Assembly (NCBI RefSeq): GCF_000261365.1
Contig: NZ_AJVC01000001.1
Coordinates: 293,192-357,191 of the forward strand
Origin: Herbaspirillum sp. GW103
GTDB lineage: Bacteria; Pseudomonadota; Gammaproteobacteria; Burkholderiales; Burkholderiaceae_D
Direction of reading: 5' to 3'
Length of the DNA stretch: 64,000 nucleotides
Shown in pieces: positions 29,210 to 39,706 of this stretch (its first letter is position 1; each line of letters starts with the position of its first letter). A program made the translations under genes and the position numbers. Below the pieces are notes generated by a model that worked only from the letters and a program-made list of their open reading frames with translations, had not been told where the DNA came from and did no database searches.

Positions 29210-30451
29210 TCAGTGCAAAGTGCTGCTGGCCTGTTGCTCGAACGCGGCAGCACCGTGTAGTTGTGCCCAGGCATCGGGACCTGCTTCGATTTCGACGGTG
29301 GTCAGCAAGCAGGCATCGAGCTCCTCGGACAGCAGGTCCCAATCAATGCCCTGGCCGATGAAGACCAGTTCCTGCCGGCAGTCGCCGACCAGCGCGTCCC
29401 ACTTTTCCTGGATGCCTTGCCGACGATAGGTGTCCTGTGGCCATTGATCTTGCGCGATGAAACGCCACCACCGCCCCACGAAGCCCCACTGGAACTGGCC
29501 CCCGGTCTGCACCAGCATGGTGATGTCCGGGTATCTGCTGGACATCCAGAGATAGCCTTTGCAGCGCAGCAGGCGACCATTGCGCCAAGGACGTCCCAGC
29601 CAATCCAGCAGGCGCCCCGGATGAAAGGGCAGTCTTGCGCGATAGACACTGGAGGAGATGCCGTAGGTGTCGGCCTCCGACGGCGAGTGATCGCTCTCCA
29701 TGGTCTGCATCCATCCTGGCATTCTGGCCAAGCTGGGCAGATCGAACAGTTTGGTATCGAGCACCTGGTTCAGATCGATCTGCCCATGCGCCATCGGCAG
29801 AATCCGTGCAGTCGGATTGAGCCTCTGCAGAACCGCCTTGAGCGCGGTGAAGGCGCTGGCATCGATCAGATCGACGCGGCTGACCAGGATCACGTTGGCA
29901 TACTCGACCTGTTCGATGAGCAGGTCGGAAAGCGGGCGTGTGCTGGCACCATCGGCCTGAGTGACGGCGGCGTGTTCAGACAATTGCTGTTCGAACGTTT
30001 CGCCGTTGACCACCGTGACCAGTGTGTCCAGTCGCGCCAGTTCGCTCAGGCTGAAGCCATCGCTGTCGAGAAAGGCAAAGGTCTCCGCCACCGGAATGGG
30101 CTCGGAAATGCCGGTCGATTCGATCAGCAGATAATCGAAGCGGCCCGACCTTGCCAGCGCGCTGACCTGCTCCAGCAGGTCGGCGCGCAAGGTACAGCAG
30201 ATGCAGCCATTGCTCATCTCCACCAGCTCATCGTTGCCACGGTAAAGTTCGGTGTTGCGCCTTACGTCGTCGCCATCCATGTTGACTTCGCTCATGTCGT
30301 TGACGATCACCGCCACTTTCATTCCGGCCCGGTTGCGCAGGATATGGTTGAGCAAGGTGGTCTTGCCAGATCCGAGAAATCCCGATAACACCGTCACCGG
30401 GATTCTCTGCGCCTGAGCATTCATCAATACCTCGGGCGCCGGTTTGTTCAT
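29210..30451 (-). CDS. CobW/P47K-type GTPase, nitrile hydratase activator
   Basis: This 413-residue G3E-family metallochaperone has Walker [10 protein letters not shown] (residues 24-32), the metal-binding CICC at 83-86, and a C-terminal CobW_C domain. Fe-type nitrile hydratases need such an activator (P47K, NhlE and similar names) to insert iron and assist cysteine oxidation. Its ATG overlaps the stop of the beta-subunit gene by 4 nt (ATGA), so the activator is translationally coupled to its target. A second in-frame ATG 27 nt later is possible. Gene order alpha-beta-activator matches Pseudomonas-type Fe nitrile hydratase operons. Confidence 0.92.
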   Translation of the reverse strand: MNKPAPEVLMNAQAQRIPVTVLSGFLGSGKTTLLNHILRNRAGMKVAVIVNDMSEVNMDGDDVRRNTELYRGNDELVEMSNGCICCTLRADLLEQVSALARSGRFDYLLIESTGISEPIPVAETFAFLDSDGFSLSELARLDTLVTVVNGETFEQQLSEHAAVTQADGASTRPLSDLLIEQVEYANVILVSRVDLIDASAFTALKAVLQRLNPTARILPMAHGQIDLNQVLDTKLFDLPSLARMPGWMQTMESDHSPSEADTYGISSSVYRARLPFHPGRLLDWLGRPWRNGRLLRCKGYLWMSSRYPDITMLVQTGGQFQWGFVGRWWRFIAQDQWPQDTYRRQGIQEKWDALVGDCRQELVFIGQGIDWDLLSEELDACLLTTVEIEAGPDAWAQLHGAAAFEQQASSTLH

Positions 30452-31107
30452 GCACGTCCACCTTGTTGCGGTACTTTGTCCAGATAACCTTCGAACAGGT
30501 CGACCACCACGAAGCCATCATCGCAGGCATCTCCCCACACATCGCGGTTCCTGAACTGAACGTGATAAGTCGGCTGCATCACGGCACTCTTGTCACCATG
30601 ACCGATGGTGTCCGGGAAGGGCCACTGTTCGGTAGTGCGATGGAGCACCACGCCTTCTTTGCCACGGACATAGCCAGGGCAGCGGATGTGGCCGGTGACA
30701 CGTTCGTCGCGCACCAGCACGCGGTCGCCGACTTCGAAGGGCGGGCGGCCGGTGATGGCGGGACGGCCCTTGGACTGCGCGGGGCTGGCCAGCTTGAAGT
30801 GAGAGCCCAGCGCTTCGTCGAGCTCCTGCTGGGTGAGCACGCCTTGCTCAACCAGCAGCGATGCGGTGGCGATGACATAGCGCTCGTAGTACTGGGTTTG
30901 GGAGTGCTGGCGGAATTCGATGCGTTCCACCGCGTGACGCACTTCGTCCACGCTGAAGAGCTTCATGTGATCGGCACCCAGGAACATCAGGGTGTAGGCC
31001 AGGTGTTCCCAGTCCTGCTTGAAGACCTTCTTGTAATCGAGGCTGTTGATGGTATGCGGAATCCGGCCGAAGCCCTGAACGCCGCCGAGGTCGTGAAAGC
31101 CATCCAT
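30448..31107 (-). CDS. nthB: Nitrile hydratase beta subunit
   Basis: This 219-residue protein begins [14 protein letters not shown], the family signature, and has the C-terminal SH3-like domain with [29 protein letters not shown] and a tail of [12 protein letters not shown]. The beta subunit completes the active site and stabilises the alpha-subunit claw setting with conserved arginines (the RxxxxxHxR-like region near residues 52-60). The ATG at 31107 is chosen for the conserved start and its TGGAGA ribosome-binding site. It follows the alpha gene by 62 nt and overlaps the activator gene. Confidence 0.95.
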   Translation of the reverse strand: MDGFHDLGGVQGFGRIPHTINSLDYKKVFKQDWEHLAYTLMFLGADHMKLFSVDEVRHAVERIEFRQHSQTQYYERYVIATASLLVEQGVLTQQELDEALGSHFKLASPAQSKGRPAITGRPPFEVGDRVLVRDERVTGHIRCPGYVRGKEGVVLHRTTEQWPFPDTIGHGDKSAVMQPTYHVQFRNRDVWGDACDDGFVVVDLFEGYLDKVPQQGGRA

Positions 31108-31169
31108 GTTTGAATCTCCAGTGATTGAATATGAAATAAAAGCCAAGCTGCGGTGGTGCAGACCGGTGC

Positions 31170-31769
31170 TCAACCCACCTTTGGCAGGGCCACGCCGATG
31201 AGCACGTCCTTGGTGATGAGCTTGCTGAGCGCCTCTTCGCTCCAGCCTTCGGTACCGGCCGGGCGCATCGGCAGCACCAGGTAACGGGTCTCTGCGCTGG
31301 TGTCCCAGACTTTCACGGCCATGTCCTTGGGAAGTTCGGTGCCGAGTTCAGCGAGCACCGTGCGTCCCTCGCGCACCAGGCGGGCACGGAATTCGAAGCC
31401 CTTGTACCACTCCGGCGGCAGGCCCAGTACTGGCCAGTTGGTGCAGGAGCAGAGACTGCAGACGATCACGTTCTTGAGTGTGGGCGTGTCTTCGAGCGCC
31501 ACGATGTATTCGCCCTGCGGGCCGGTGTAGCCGAACTGTTCGCAGGCGGCGGTGCCATCACGCAGCAGCAGTTCGCGGTATTGCGGGTCGCTCCAGGCCT
31601 TGGCCACTACGCGGGCACCATTGGCCGGGTCGAACTTGTTGGCCAGCAGATCGGTCAGGCCTTCGATGTAGCCTTCCGGGATCAGCTTCTTGTCGTTGAG
31701 AACCTTGAAGAGCGCCCAGGCCCGTTCACCCGGGGTGGAAGTTTGTGCGGAAGAGGATGGATTGCTCAT
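31170..31769 (-). CDS. nthA: Nitrile hydratase alpha subunit, iron type
   Basis: This 199-residue subunit holds the metal site VCSLCSCT at residues 103-110. The sequence C-S-L-C-S-C-T is the iron-type motif, whereas cobalt enzymes have C-T-L-C-S-C-Y. The central and last cysteines (C107 and C109) would be oxidised to sulfinate and sulfenate in the mature enzyme, as in Rhodococcus. The enzyme hydrates nitriles to amides in the cytoplasm. The ATG at 31769 replaces a longer frame starting at 31829. It is the second gene of the operon, 70 nt after the amidase. Confidence 0.96.
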   Translation of the reverse strand: MSNPSSSAQTSTPGERAWALFKVLNDKKLIPEGYIEGLTDLLANKFDPANGARVVAKAWSDPQYRELLLRDGTAACEQFGYTGPQGEYIVALEDTPTLKNVIVCSLCSCTNWPVLGLPPEWYKGFEFRARLVREGRTVLAELGTELPKDMAVKVWDTSAETRYLVLPMRPAGTEGWSEEALSKLITKDVLIGVALPKVG

Positions 31770-31839
31770 GATTTTTTGACTCCTGGCTTGAAAATGCGGG
31801 GTGGTAAAAAATGCCGGTAAGAACTTCACGAAAGAAACA

Positions 31840-33354
31840 TCAGTGCTGCTGCCAATCCACGCTGGCCTCGAAGGCTGCCGCTGCCTGATAGAGCGTGGTT
31901 TCGGCGTAGTGTTTGCCGACCAGCATCAATCCCACGGGCAAGCCATCGAGCGTGCCACAGGGAACGGACATGGCCGGGTGGCCTGTGATGTCCAGCGGTG
32001 CGGTATTGCCAATCATCTCGAAGGCGCGCGCGACGTACTCGGCCAGGGGGCAGCCTGCGACCGGCAATGGCTGCGCGATGATGGGGACGGTGGGCATGAC
32101 CAGCAGATCGAAATCGGCCAGCGCCTTGTCGTAGCCGACGCGGGCACGGCGGGCGATGTTTTGGGCCTTGGCATAGAAGCGGCCCTGATACCGGGTCAGC
32201 CCGTATTGGCCGACGAACATGCACAGCTTGAGCGTGGCCGACAGATCGTCGGCATGTTCACGCCAATGGGCGTGGTGCTGCAGGAGGCCAAGGTCGTAGA
32301 GCCCCTTCCAGTTGAAGCCCATGCCGTTGCCATGCATCATCTGCATGGTCAGGCCTTCGCAGCCGATGGGCTGCCAGAGCGCACCGGCGAGCACATGTTC
32401 CTCGACCGATACGGTGGCTACGGATGCCCCCAGTTTTTCCAATTGGGCAATCGCATCCCGCACCTTGTCTGCCACCCGCTGATCCATATTGCCCAGGGCA
32501 AAACCTTCGGTGAGGATGCCGATCTTCAGACCACGCACGCCACGATCAAGCGCTGCGGTATAAGGCTGCACCACGGGTGCGTATTGACGCGGGTCAAGGC
32601 CATCGGCACCGGCGATGACTTCCAGCATCAGCGCGTTGTCGCGCACGTTGGCGGTGATCGGCCCCACATGATCGACCGTCGCTTCAATGGGCATGACGCC
32701 GGTATAAGGAACCAGGCCATGCGTGGCCTTCATGCCATAAGTGCCGCAGAACGCCGAGGGAATGCGGATCGAGCCGCCCTGGTCGCCACCGATGGCCATG
32801 TCGGCTTCGCCTGCCGCCACCAGCGCAGCACTACCCGATGAGGAACCACCGGAACCATAGCCCTGGCGGCGCGGGTTGTGGACCGGAGCGGGATCGGAGG
32901 TATGGCTGCCGCCCGACAGGCAGAAATGCTCGCAGGTGGCCTTGCCCAGAATGGTGGCACCGGCATCGAGAAGGCGCGTCACGACGCTGGCGTCGTAGCT
33001 CGGCACGAAGCCTTCCAGTGTGGAAGAGCCGTTCGTCATGGGCACACCCGCCAGGGCCACATTGTCTTTGAGCACCACGGTGCGGCCCGCCAGCTTGCCC
33101 TCGGTAGCACCCTTGACGATGCTTTTGCAGGCCCAGGCATTGAGGGGATTGTCCTTGGCTGCCGGTCGTGCCCCAGCCGAACGCGGGTACCTGACGGCAG
33201 GAATTTCATCGGGCAAGCCATCGATGACATCGTAGGCATCGAAACTGGCCTGCATCAAGTCCAGGTATTGAGTGGCCTGCTCCGTGGTGAGCTGGATGTG
33301 CAGGGAACTGGCGAGCTCTTTGAGTTGCTCAGGGGTAGGTCGGACGATAGGCAT
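31840..33354 (-). CDS. Amidase (amidase-signature family)
   Basis: This 504-residue amidase-signature enzyme would hydrolyse the amide made by nitrile hydratase to an acid and ammonia. The Ser-cisSer-Lys triad is visible: Lys in VVLKDNVA (near residue 97), the Gly/Ser-rich [18 protein letters not shown], and the nucleophilic Ser in [14 protein letters not shown]. The length and N-terminal alpha-helical extension match Rhodococcus-type enantioselective amidases. The ATG at 33354 fits family starts; the frame is open to 33450. It is the first gene of the operon, and an NtrC-like dyad lies 26 nt before its start. Confidence 0.93.
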   Translation of the reverse strand: MPIVRPTPEQLKELASSLHIQLTTEQATQYLDLMQASFDAYDVIDGLPDEIPAVRYPRSAGARPAAKDNPLNAWACKSIVKGATEGKLAGRTVVLKDNVALAGVPMTNGSSTLEGFVPSYDASVVTRLLDAGATILGKATCEHFCLSGGSHTSDPAPVHNPRRQGYGSGGSSSGSAALVAAGEADMAIGGDQGGSIRIPSAFCGTYGMKATHGLVPYTGVMPIEATVDHVGPITANVRDNALMLEVIAGADGLDPRQYAPVVQPYTAALDRGVRGLKIGILTEGFALGNMDQRVADKVRDAIAQLEKLGASVATVSVEEHVLAGALWQPIGCEGLTMQMMHGNGMGFNWKGLYDLGLLQHHAHWREHADDLSATLKLCMFVGQYGLTRYQGRFYAKAQNIARRARVGYDKALADFDLLVMPTVPIIAQPLPVAGCPLAEYVARAFEMIGNTAPLDITGHPAMSVPCGTLDGLPVGLMLVGKHYAETTLYQAAAAFEASVDWQQH

Positions 33355-33807
33355 GAAATTCGCGCTCCTGTATTTCCAATGCACCGTGAGGGTGCATTGC
33401 ACTGCAATGGGAAGGTCAGCATCGGCAGTCCGCAAGCTCGGGGCGGCCACCGCGCATCGCTATCATTGGCGAGCGTCACTGTTACTGCTTGTTCGTACAG
33501 GTCATTCGTTTGTCATTTGCGGACAAGTCAGCCAGGTGTCGTGAGGAAAGATGAGAAATAGTTTACGTATTTCTGTCTTTGCGTTCTGCAAACCAGGAAG
33601 GGCGAGACAGGCATGCAATCCGCGTCAGAGCGGGCGCGGAAAATATCGGTTTTCAAAATGTCTTGTTATGGCAAGTACCTTGGCCTGATTTGACGAGTCA
33701 GGCGGGCCTCGCCTCTTTATCTTTTCATCACCGTCGGAACGGTGCTGGCGTGTGACAACGCCTGTCCGGAACACGGCGATTCCATCCATATGAAAAGAGA
33801 GGACAAG
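33355..33807. other. Divergent control region between amidase operon and outer-membrane channel
   Basis: This 453-base spacer serves both divergent units. It contains the NtrC-like dyad (33380-33396) and a second dyad, GAAATA-N7-TATTTC, at 33555-33573. Two weak sigma54-like sequences are seen: minus strand with GG at 33593-33594 and GC at 33581-33582, and plus strand at 33669-33684 with GG in place of the -12 GC. No gene is supported here. Confidence 0.5.
33380..33396. promoter_or_regulatory. NtrC-type binding site
   Basis: TGCACC-N5-GGTGCA matches the enteric NtrC consensus exactly in both half-sites, and the symmetry extends to 9 bp per arm (33377-33399). It lies close upstream of the amidase ATG, nearer than a typical enhancer site. 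Confidence 0.6.
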
Positions 33808-34719
33808 ATGAACATGAACCTGAAATCCGGGCGCCGTTTCGCCTCGTTGCGAGCGGTCCTATTCTCCATTGCCGTTGCCCTGGCGATGGGCGTGATGGCC
33901 GACGCCTGTGCCATCGATGTAGACCCGGCAGATTATGTGCCCGCGCCCGCAGGCACCACTGCCGTTCTACTGTACCAGCAACATGCCGAACGCGACTCCA
34001 GCTACAGCGGTGGTAACCGCAATCCTGGCAATCCTTTGCTGACCACTGATGTGACCATCCTGCGCTTTGTGCATTACATGAACATTGGCGGCTATACGGT
34101 GGGCCCACAGGTACTGTTGCCCTTCGCCAGTATGCGTAGTGGCCGCGATATCAAGACGCTAGGCAATGAGAATGCGCTTGGTGACCTGATCCTGGCTGCC
34201 CCCCTCTGGCTCATCAACGATCCGACGAAATCAACCTTCTTCGCTGTGGCCCCATATCTCTACCTGCCCACTGGATCGTATTCCGACAGTCGCGCGCTCA
34301 ACGTTGGCGAGAACCGATGGAAGTTCGACCTGCAAGCGGGTCTGGTTCAGCAGATATCTGGTCCCTTGTATCTCGACCTGACCGGGGATGTGATGTTCTA
34401 TGGCAAGAACAACGATTATGGAAGTGGTCGCGGCAGTATGCGTCAAGCACCGCTTTATCAATTGCAGTCCTATCTGCGCTACCAGTTTTCTGCCACCACC
34501 AACGCTACTGCGGGGTTGTCGCGGACCTGGGGCGGAGAAACCAGCGTCAATGGCGTGGACAGCCACGACCAACCCAATCAGTTGAAAATTTCCTTCGGTG
34601 GCAGCACCTTCGTGGGACCCAAGACGCAGCTCATGGGCAGTATCGGTCGCGACTTGTCGGTCGACAATGGGTTTAAAGAAAACTTCCGTCTGAACCTGCG
34701 ATTGCTGCAGATTTTCTGA
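33808..34719 (+). CDS. Outer-membrane channel, phenol-degradation MetA-like family
   Basis: This 303-residue protein has an N-terminal signal peptide (basic start, hydrophobic stretch to about residue 30, cleavage near ADACA) and many alternating beta-strand segments ending in an aromatic residue (LQIF). It resembles the Phenol_MetA_deg family of outer-membrane channels found beside aromatic and nitrile degradation genes. It would let a hydrophobic substrate such as an aldoxime or nitrile enter the periplasm. GAGAGGACAAG precedes the ATG at 33808. It is divergent from the amidase operon and shares its control region. Confidence 0.82.
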   Translation: MNMNLKSGRRFASLRAVLFSIAVALAMGVMADACAIDVDPADYVPAPAGTTAVLLYQQHAERDSSYSGGNRNPGNPLLTTDVTILRFVHYMNIGGYTVGPQVLLPFASMRSGRDIKTLGNENALGDLILAAPLWLINDPTKSTFFAVAPYLYLPTGSYSDSRALNVGENRWKFDLQAGLVQQISGPLYLDLTGDVMFYGKNNDYGSGRGSMRQAPLYQLQSYLRYQFSATTNATAGLSRTWGGETSVNGVDSHDQPNQLKISFGGSTFVGPKTQLMGSIGRDLSVDNGFKENFRLNLRLLQIF

Positions 34720-34833
34720 TTGAGCCGGGATCCATCGTTGTGCACGCTTGATCGCTCCGATGGCTCGCGGCTTGGGTGCCGAGCTGCGGGGCGAGCAAGC
34801 CATGCTGTCTGAGTTGACCTTGAAGGATTCTCT

Positions 34834-35112
34834 ATGAAGCTGAATATCGTGTCTCGCCTGAACCTGGTAAGTTTTGTGCTGGCACTGGGATTGCTGGGTG
34901 TCAGTAGCACGGCCTGGATTTCACTGAACAACGTCTCTGCCGTCGCCGAGCGCACTGCCAGTGTGCGGGTAAAGCAACTGGAGCGCATTGCAGATGTGGA
35001 ACTGATGATCACGCGTATCTCTGCACAGTTGCGTCATACCATGCTCAATGCCCGGCAGCCGCAGGCGGTAGCCGAGATTCAGGTCACGAATGAGCGGCCC
35101 TGTTTTTTATAG
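34834..35112 (+). pseudogene. Truncated methyl-accepting chemotaxis protein, N-terminal remnant
   Basis: The 92-residue frame has a normal AAGGATT ribosome-binding site and the start of a chemoreceptor: a basic N-terminus, a transmembrane helix (about residues 12-30) and the first helix of a 4HB_MCP ligand-binding domain (RVKQLERIADVELMITRISAQLRHTMLNARQP). It then breaks off into unrelated sequence and stops. The rest of the domain, second membrane helix, HAMP and signalling domain are absent. The break is near 35085. It is most likely a deletion remnant; no insertion sequence is seen at the junction. Confidence 0.7.
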
Positions 35113-35246
35113 CCGGCGCCAGACAGAGTTAGTCATCAGCATGTTTTAAGTAACCGCTTGGCTATTCCGCCAGTACTGTCTTGCGAATTCGGTCGGGGCA
35201 GTTATCCAATCCTCACCCAAATTCGCGGAGCCCTCAAAGTCTTCAA

Positions 35247-36641
35247 TCAAACCACAGCCGCCCTGACCAACGGCTGCTCCGCCAAGGTATCCCGCATTAA
35301 CGTCAACGCATGCTGAATATCCCCCCGACTGGCAATCCCCCCAATACAAACACGCACAGCCTGCACCGGCGCAGTAGTCACGGCAAACGCATCTACCCCC
35401 ACCACCGCCACCCCATTGGCGCGCATCTGCGCCGAGAAGGTACTGGCCTGCCATCCCCCCGGCAGCTTCACCCACAAATGAAACGCCTCCGGTTCCGAGG
35501 CATACCCATGCTCGGGCAAGATGCGGGCCGCAATCTTCTGCCGCGCCATCGACTCCTTGCGGATATTGGCCAGCGCCAAATCCGCCACGCCATCGCGTAT
35601 CCAATAAGTTGCCAGGGTCGAGGTAACCGGTGAAGCCATCACCGTCGTCGCACGCAGTGCCGCCGTCAGGCGCGCAGCCGAGGCGGCATCGGGCGCCACC
35701 ATATAAGCGATGCGCAAACCGGCCCCCACGGTCTTGGCCAGTCCGGTGACATAGTAGGTCAGCTCGCTGCCCATGCTGGCAATGGCCGGCGGTGCTGCAC
35801 GCGGCAGGAAGCCATAGGCATCATCCTCGATGATGGCCACTTCATAGTGACGGGCGATCTCCACCAGCGCCTGGCGGCGCGATACCGAAGTCGTGCAGGT
35901 GGTCGGATTGAGCAGGGTGGGATTGCAATACAGCGCTTTCGGCGCATATTGCGCACAGGCCCCGGCAAAGGCCACCGCATCAATGCCCTCATTGTCCATC
36001 GGCAAGCCGACCAGCTTGATGTTGAGATGCCCGGCCAGGGCGCGCAGGCCGGGGTAGGTCACGTCCTCGCAACAGAGCACTCCGCCAGGTCCGACCAGCA
36101 TGGTCAGGATGGCCAGCAGCGCACATTGCGCCCCCGGCGTCACCAGCACCCGTTCCGGTTCCACCACCAGCCCGCGCCGGCGCAGCCACAGCGCACCGGC
36201 TTCGCGATCCTCGGGCGAACCACCGAAATCCTGGTAACGCATCAGGTCACGCAGGCGCGCATTGACCTTGTTCCAGCCCGACTGCATCAACTCCATCAGC
36301 TCCGGCGACTCCGGCTCGGGCGGCATGTTCATCGACATGTCGACGTTGGGCCGGCCCTCAGTCAAGCGCGGGATGCGCGGGCGGCGCTTGCCACAGACAA
36401 AGGTGCCGCGTCCCACCACCGAATCCACCAGTCCGCGCCGATGCGCTTCCGTATAGGCGCGCGCGACCGTGGTGAAGTCCAGGTCCAGCACCTCGGCCAG
36501 CTTGCGCTGCGGCGGTAGCCGCTGCTCGGGCTGCAGGTGGCCGGTGGCGACGTCCTCGGCAATCGCATTGGCGATGGCCAGATAAAGCGGGCCGCCACCT
36601 TTCTTCAATTTGGGAACCCACATGGCGCTGTTCTTGGTCAT
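35247..36641 (-). CDS. MocR-type regulator (GntR HTH fused to aminotransferase domain)
   Basis: This 464-residue protein has a winged helix GntR domain in the first 80 residues (LPPQRKLAEVLDLDFTTVARAYTEAHRRGLV) and a fold-type I aminotransferase-like domain. The PLP lysine lies in TGLAKTVGAGLRI. MocR regulators sense PLP, amino acids or related ligands and rarely catalyse transamination. The ATG at 36641 has a GAGGAAG ribosome-binding site. It is divergent from the Nit1C cluster, and a 17-bp palindrome lies 54 nt upstream of its start. It may control itself and perhaps Nit1C. It could also have regulated a gene lost from the adjacent deletion scar. Confidence 0.88.
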   Translation of the reverse strand: MTKNSAMWVPKLKKGGGPLYLAIANAIAEDVATGHLQPEQRLPPQRKLAEVLDLDFTTVARAYTEAHRRGLVDSVVGRGTFVCGKRRPRIPRLTEGRPNVDMSMNMPPEPESPELMELMQSGWNKVNARLRDLMRYQDFGGSPEDREAGALWLRRRGLVVEPERVLVTPGAQCALLAILTMLVGPGGVLCCEDVTYPGLRALAGHLNIKLVGLPMDNEGIDAVAFAGACAQYAPKALYCNPTLLNPTTCTTSVSRRQALVEIARHYEVAIIEDDAYGFLPRAAPPAIASMGSELTYYVTGLAKTVGAGLRIAYMVAPDAASAARLTAALRATTVMASPVTSTLATYWIRDGVADLALANIRKESMARQKIAARILPEHGYASEPEAFHLWVKLPGGWQASTFSAQMRANGVAVVGVDAFAVTTAPVQAVRVCIGGIASRGDIQHALTLMRDTLAEQPLVRAAVV

Positions 36642-36694
36642 GGCAACTTCCTCGTTTCCTGACTTCAATATTGACCGCATCGACTGGTGTCATT

Positions 36695-36711
36695 GAATGC
36701 AATTTGCATTC
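36695..36711. promoter_or_regulatory. Perfect 17-bp palindrome, candidate MocR operator
   Basis: GAATGCAA-T-TTGCATTC is a perfect 8-bp inverted repeat around one central base. It lies 54-70 nt upstream of the MocR start, a position suited to autoregulation. Confidence 0.5.
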
Positions 36712-36990
36712 CATCCAATCTCTGCCGTACAGGTACAAAAGTGCACCGTCTTGCATCATCCGCGCGCAGCGCTCTGCACCAACTCAAGACGCGCCGCAAC
36801 GCCAGAGTGCACAAGGGTTTGCGCGATGCTGTCCGATTGTATGGAGCGATTGAATGGATTGCTTCACATGGCCCAAAAACCATGCTGCAAGCACCGATTC
36901 GGCAAGCCGCGCAGATGCTGGATTCCATTCTGCGAGGGGAGGATTGACGGGATTTTTATGCAGTCAATTCGCACATTGACGGGGTGTTGG

Positions 36991-37005
36991 TGGCATGACT
37001 GATGC
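36991..37005 (+). promoter_or_regulatory. Candidate sigma54 (RpoN) promoter of Nit1C
   Basis: TGGCATG-ACTG-ATGC has the essential GG (36992-36993) and GC (37004-37005) exactly 10 nt apart, and matches TGGCACG-N4-TTGC at 9 of 11 positions. Transcription would start near 37017, 68 nt before the first gene. Confidence 0.55.
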
Positions 37006-37084
37006 CTTCAATTCCAGTGTCGCGGCGAACTCGCCGGACCACTTCCCCAAGTGCAGACCAACAGCAATCGAGAGGAGTATCACC

Positions 37085-37567
37085 ATGCCCGCAGTCACCA
37101 AAGCAGCCCACGCCCCCGGCGATTTCCTGGTGGATTATGAAGAGAAGGTGTTCGAAGATGTCAAAGCCCAGCCGGGAGAAAAAGCGCTGGTGACCTTCCA
37201 TACGGTGGCCTTCGAAGGCTCGATCGGTTTCGTCAACCTGCTGCAGGCAACCCGCTTGAAGCGCAAGGGTTTCGAGACCTCCATCCTGCTCTATGGTCCC
37301 GGCGTGACGCTGGGCGTGCAGCGCGGTTTCCCCACGCTGGGGGACGAAGCCTTCCCCGGTCACCAGAACTTCAACAAGCAGATCGTCAAGTTCATGGAAG
37401 AGGGCGGCAAGGTCTACGCCTGCCGCTTCGCCCTGCAGGCGCTGTACGGCCACGGCGAGCCCTCGCTGATTCCCGGCATCCGCCCCATCAATCCGCTGGA
37501 CGTGCTCGACCTGGTGCTGCTGCATCGTCGCGACAACGCCTTCATCCTCGATACCTGGACCCTGTAA
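37085..37567 (+). CDS. MSMEG_0572/Sll0783-family nitrogen starvation response protein
   Basis: This 160-residue protein is the first gene of the Nit1C cluster. It contains [26 protein letters not shown] and [21 protein letters not shown], features of the Sll0783 family, and a DsrE-like fold is plausible. Its biochemical role is unknown; Synechocystis sll0783 is induced by nitrogen starvation and affects polyhydroxybutyrate storage. The ATG at 37085 has GAGGAG upstream; a longer frame from 36995 would begin inside the sigma54 promoter. It is 16 nt from the nitrilase gene. Confidence 0.9.
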   Translation: MPAVTKAAHAPGDFLVDYEEKVFEDVKAQPGEKALVTFHTVAFEGSIGFVNLLQATRLKRKGFETSILLYGPGVTLGVQRGFPTLGDEAFPGHQNFNKQIVKFMEEGGKVYACRFALQALYGHGEPSLIPGIRPINPLDVLDLVLLHRRDNAFILDTWTL

Positions 37568-37583
37568 TGGAAAGGGGCGGCAC

Positions 37584-38666
<1,083 letters not shown>

Positions 38667-39706
38667 CGATCCCGGCGCCGGCGCACAGAGCCGGCGCGGT
38701 GGGGCCGGGCCGTCGGATCACAAGGCGGTCACCGTCGATGGCCATACCGTGATGATCCCGGTCCACACGGCCGGCGCCTGGTCCTCGCCCTACGTGGCGA
38801 CCCAGCCCGGCGCGGATGGCGCCTCGCGCATCCTGCGCGATGGCGTGGAGGTGGGCGTGGTGTCCTTCCCGCGCCAGCCGCGCTTCTACAAGATGCAGAC
38901 CTTCGACGGCATCCCCTACGGCAAGATCGCTACCCTGCACGGCGCCGACGTGCTGGCCACCACTATCCTGCAAAGCTGCATCCGCTATGAGAGCCGCCGC
39001 AAGTCCTGCCAGTTCTGCGCCATCGGGCAGTCGCTCGCGGCCGGCCGCACCATCCTGCGCAAGACCCCCGAGCAACTCGGCGAAGTGGCGCGCGCGGCAG
39101 TGTTGCTGGATGGCGTCAGGCACATGGTCATGACCACCGGCACGCCCAATGCCACGGACCGGGGCGCGCAGATCCTGTGCGAAAGCGCCTTCGGTGTGAA
39201 GTCGGCGGTGAACCTCCCCATCCAGGGACAGTGCGAGCCGCCCGACGACGATGCCTGGTTCCGGCGCATGCACGATGCCGGCATCGATACGCTGGGCATG
39301 CACCTGGAGGCGGTCACGCCCGAGGTGCGCCAGCGCATCATGCCGGGCAAGGCCACCGTGCCGGTGCAACGCTACATGGACGCCTTTGCTGCCGCCGTCG
39401 AGGTCTTCGGGCGTGGCCAGGTCAGCACCTACATCCTGGCCGGCCTGGGCGACAGCGACGAGGCCATCCTGCGCATGAGCGAGCAGTTGATCGCGCTGGG
39501 CGTCTATCCCTTCGTGGTGCCCTTCGTACCCATCTCGGGCACGCCGTTAGAAGACCATCCTTCCCCCGATGCCGCCGCCATGCGCCGCCTGCTCGCACCG
39601 CTGGCAGAGATGCTGGAGAACGCCGGCATGCGCTCAGGCGATGCCAAGGCAGGTTGCGGCAAGTGCGGCGCCTGTTCATCTCTGTCTGCGTTCGAAAGGA
39701 AATGAC

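Larger units (their letters stand above)
36642..37084. other. Divergent region between the MocR gene and Nit1C
   Basis: This 443-base region holds a 17-bp palindrome (36695-36711), a GTAC-rich stretch just after it that resembles MocR operators, and a sigma54-like promoter (36991-37005). Short frames crossing it have no ribosome-binding sites. Confidence 0.5.

Noticed and set aside
33581..33594. Minus-strand GG-N10-GC before the amidase
   Set aside because: Only the invariant pairs match; the rest of the -24 and -12 boxes is poor.
33669..33684. sigma54-like sequence before the outer-membrane channel gene
   Set aside because: The invariant -12 GC is replaced by GG, so promoter activity is unlikely.
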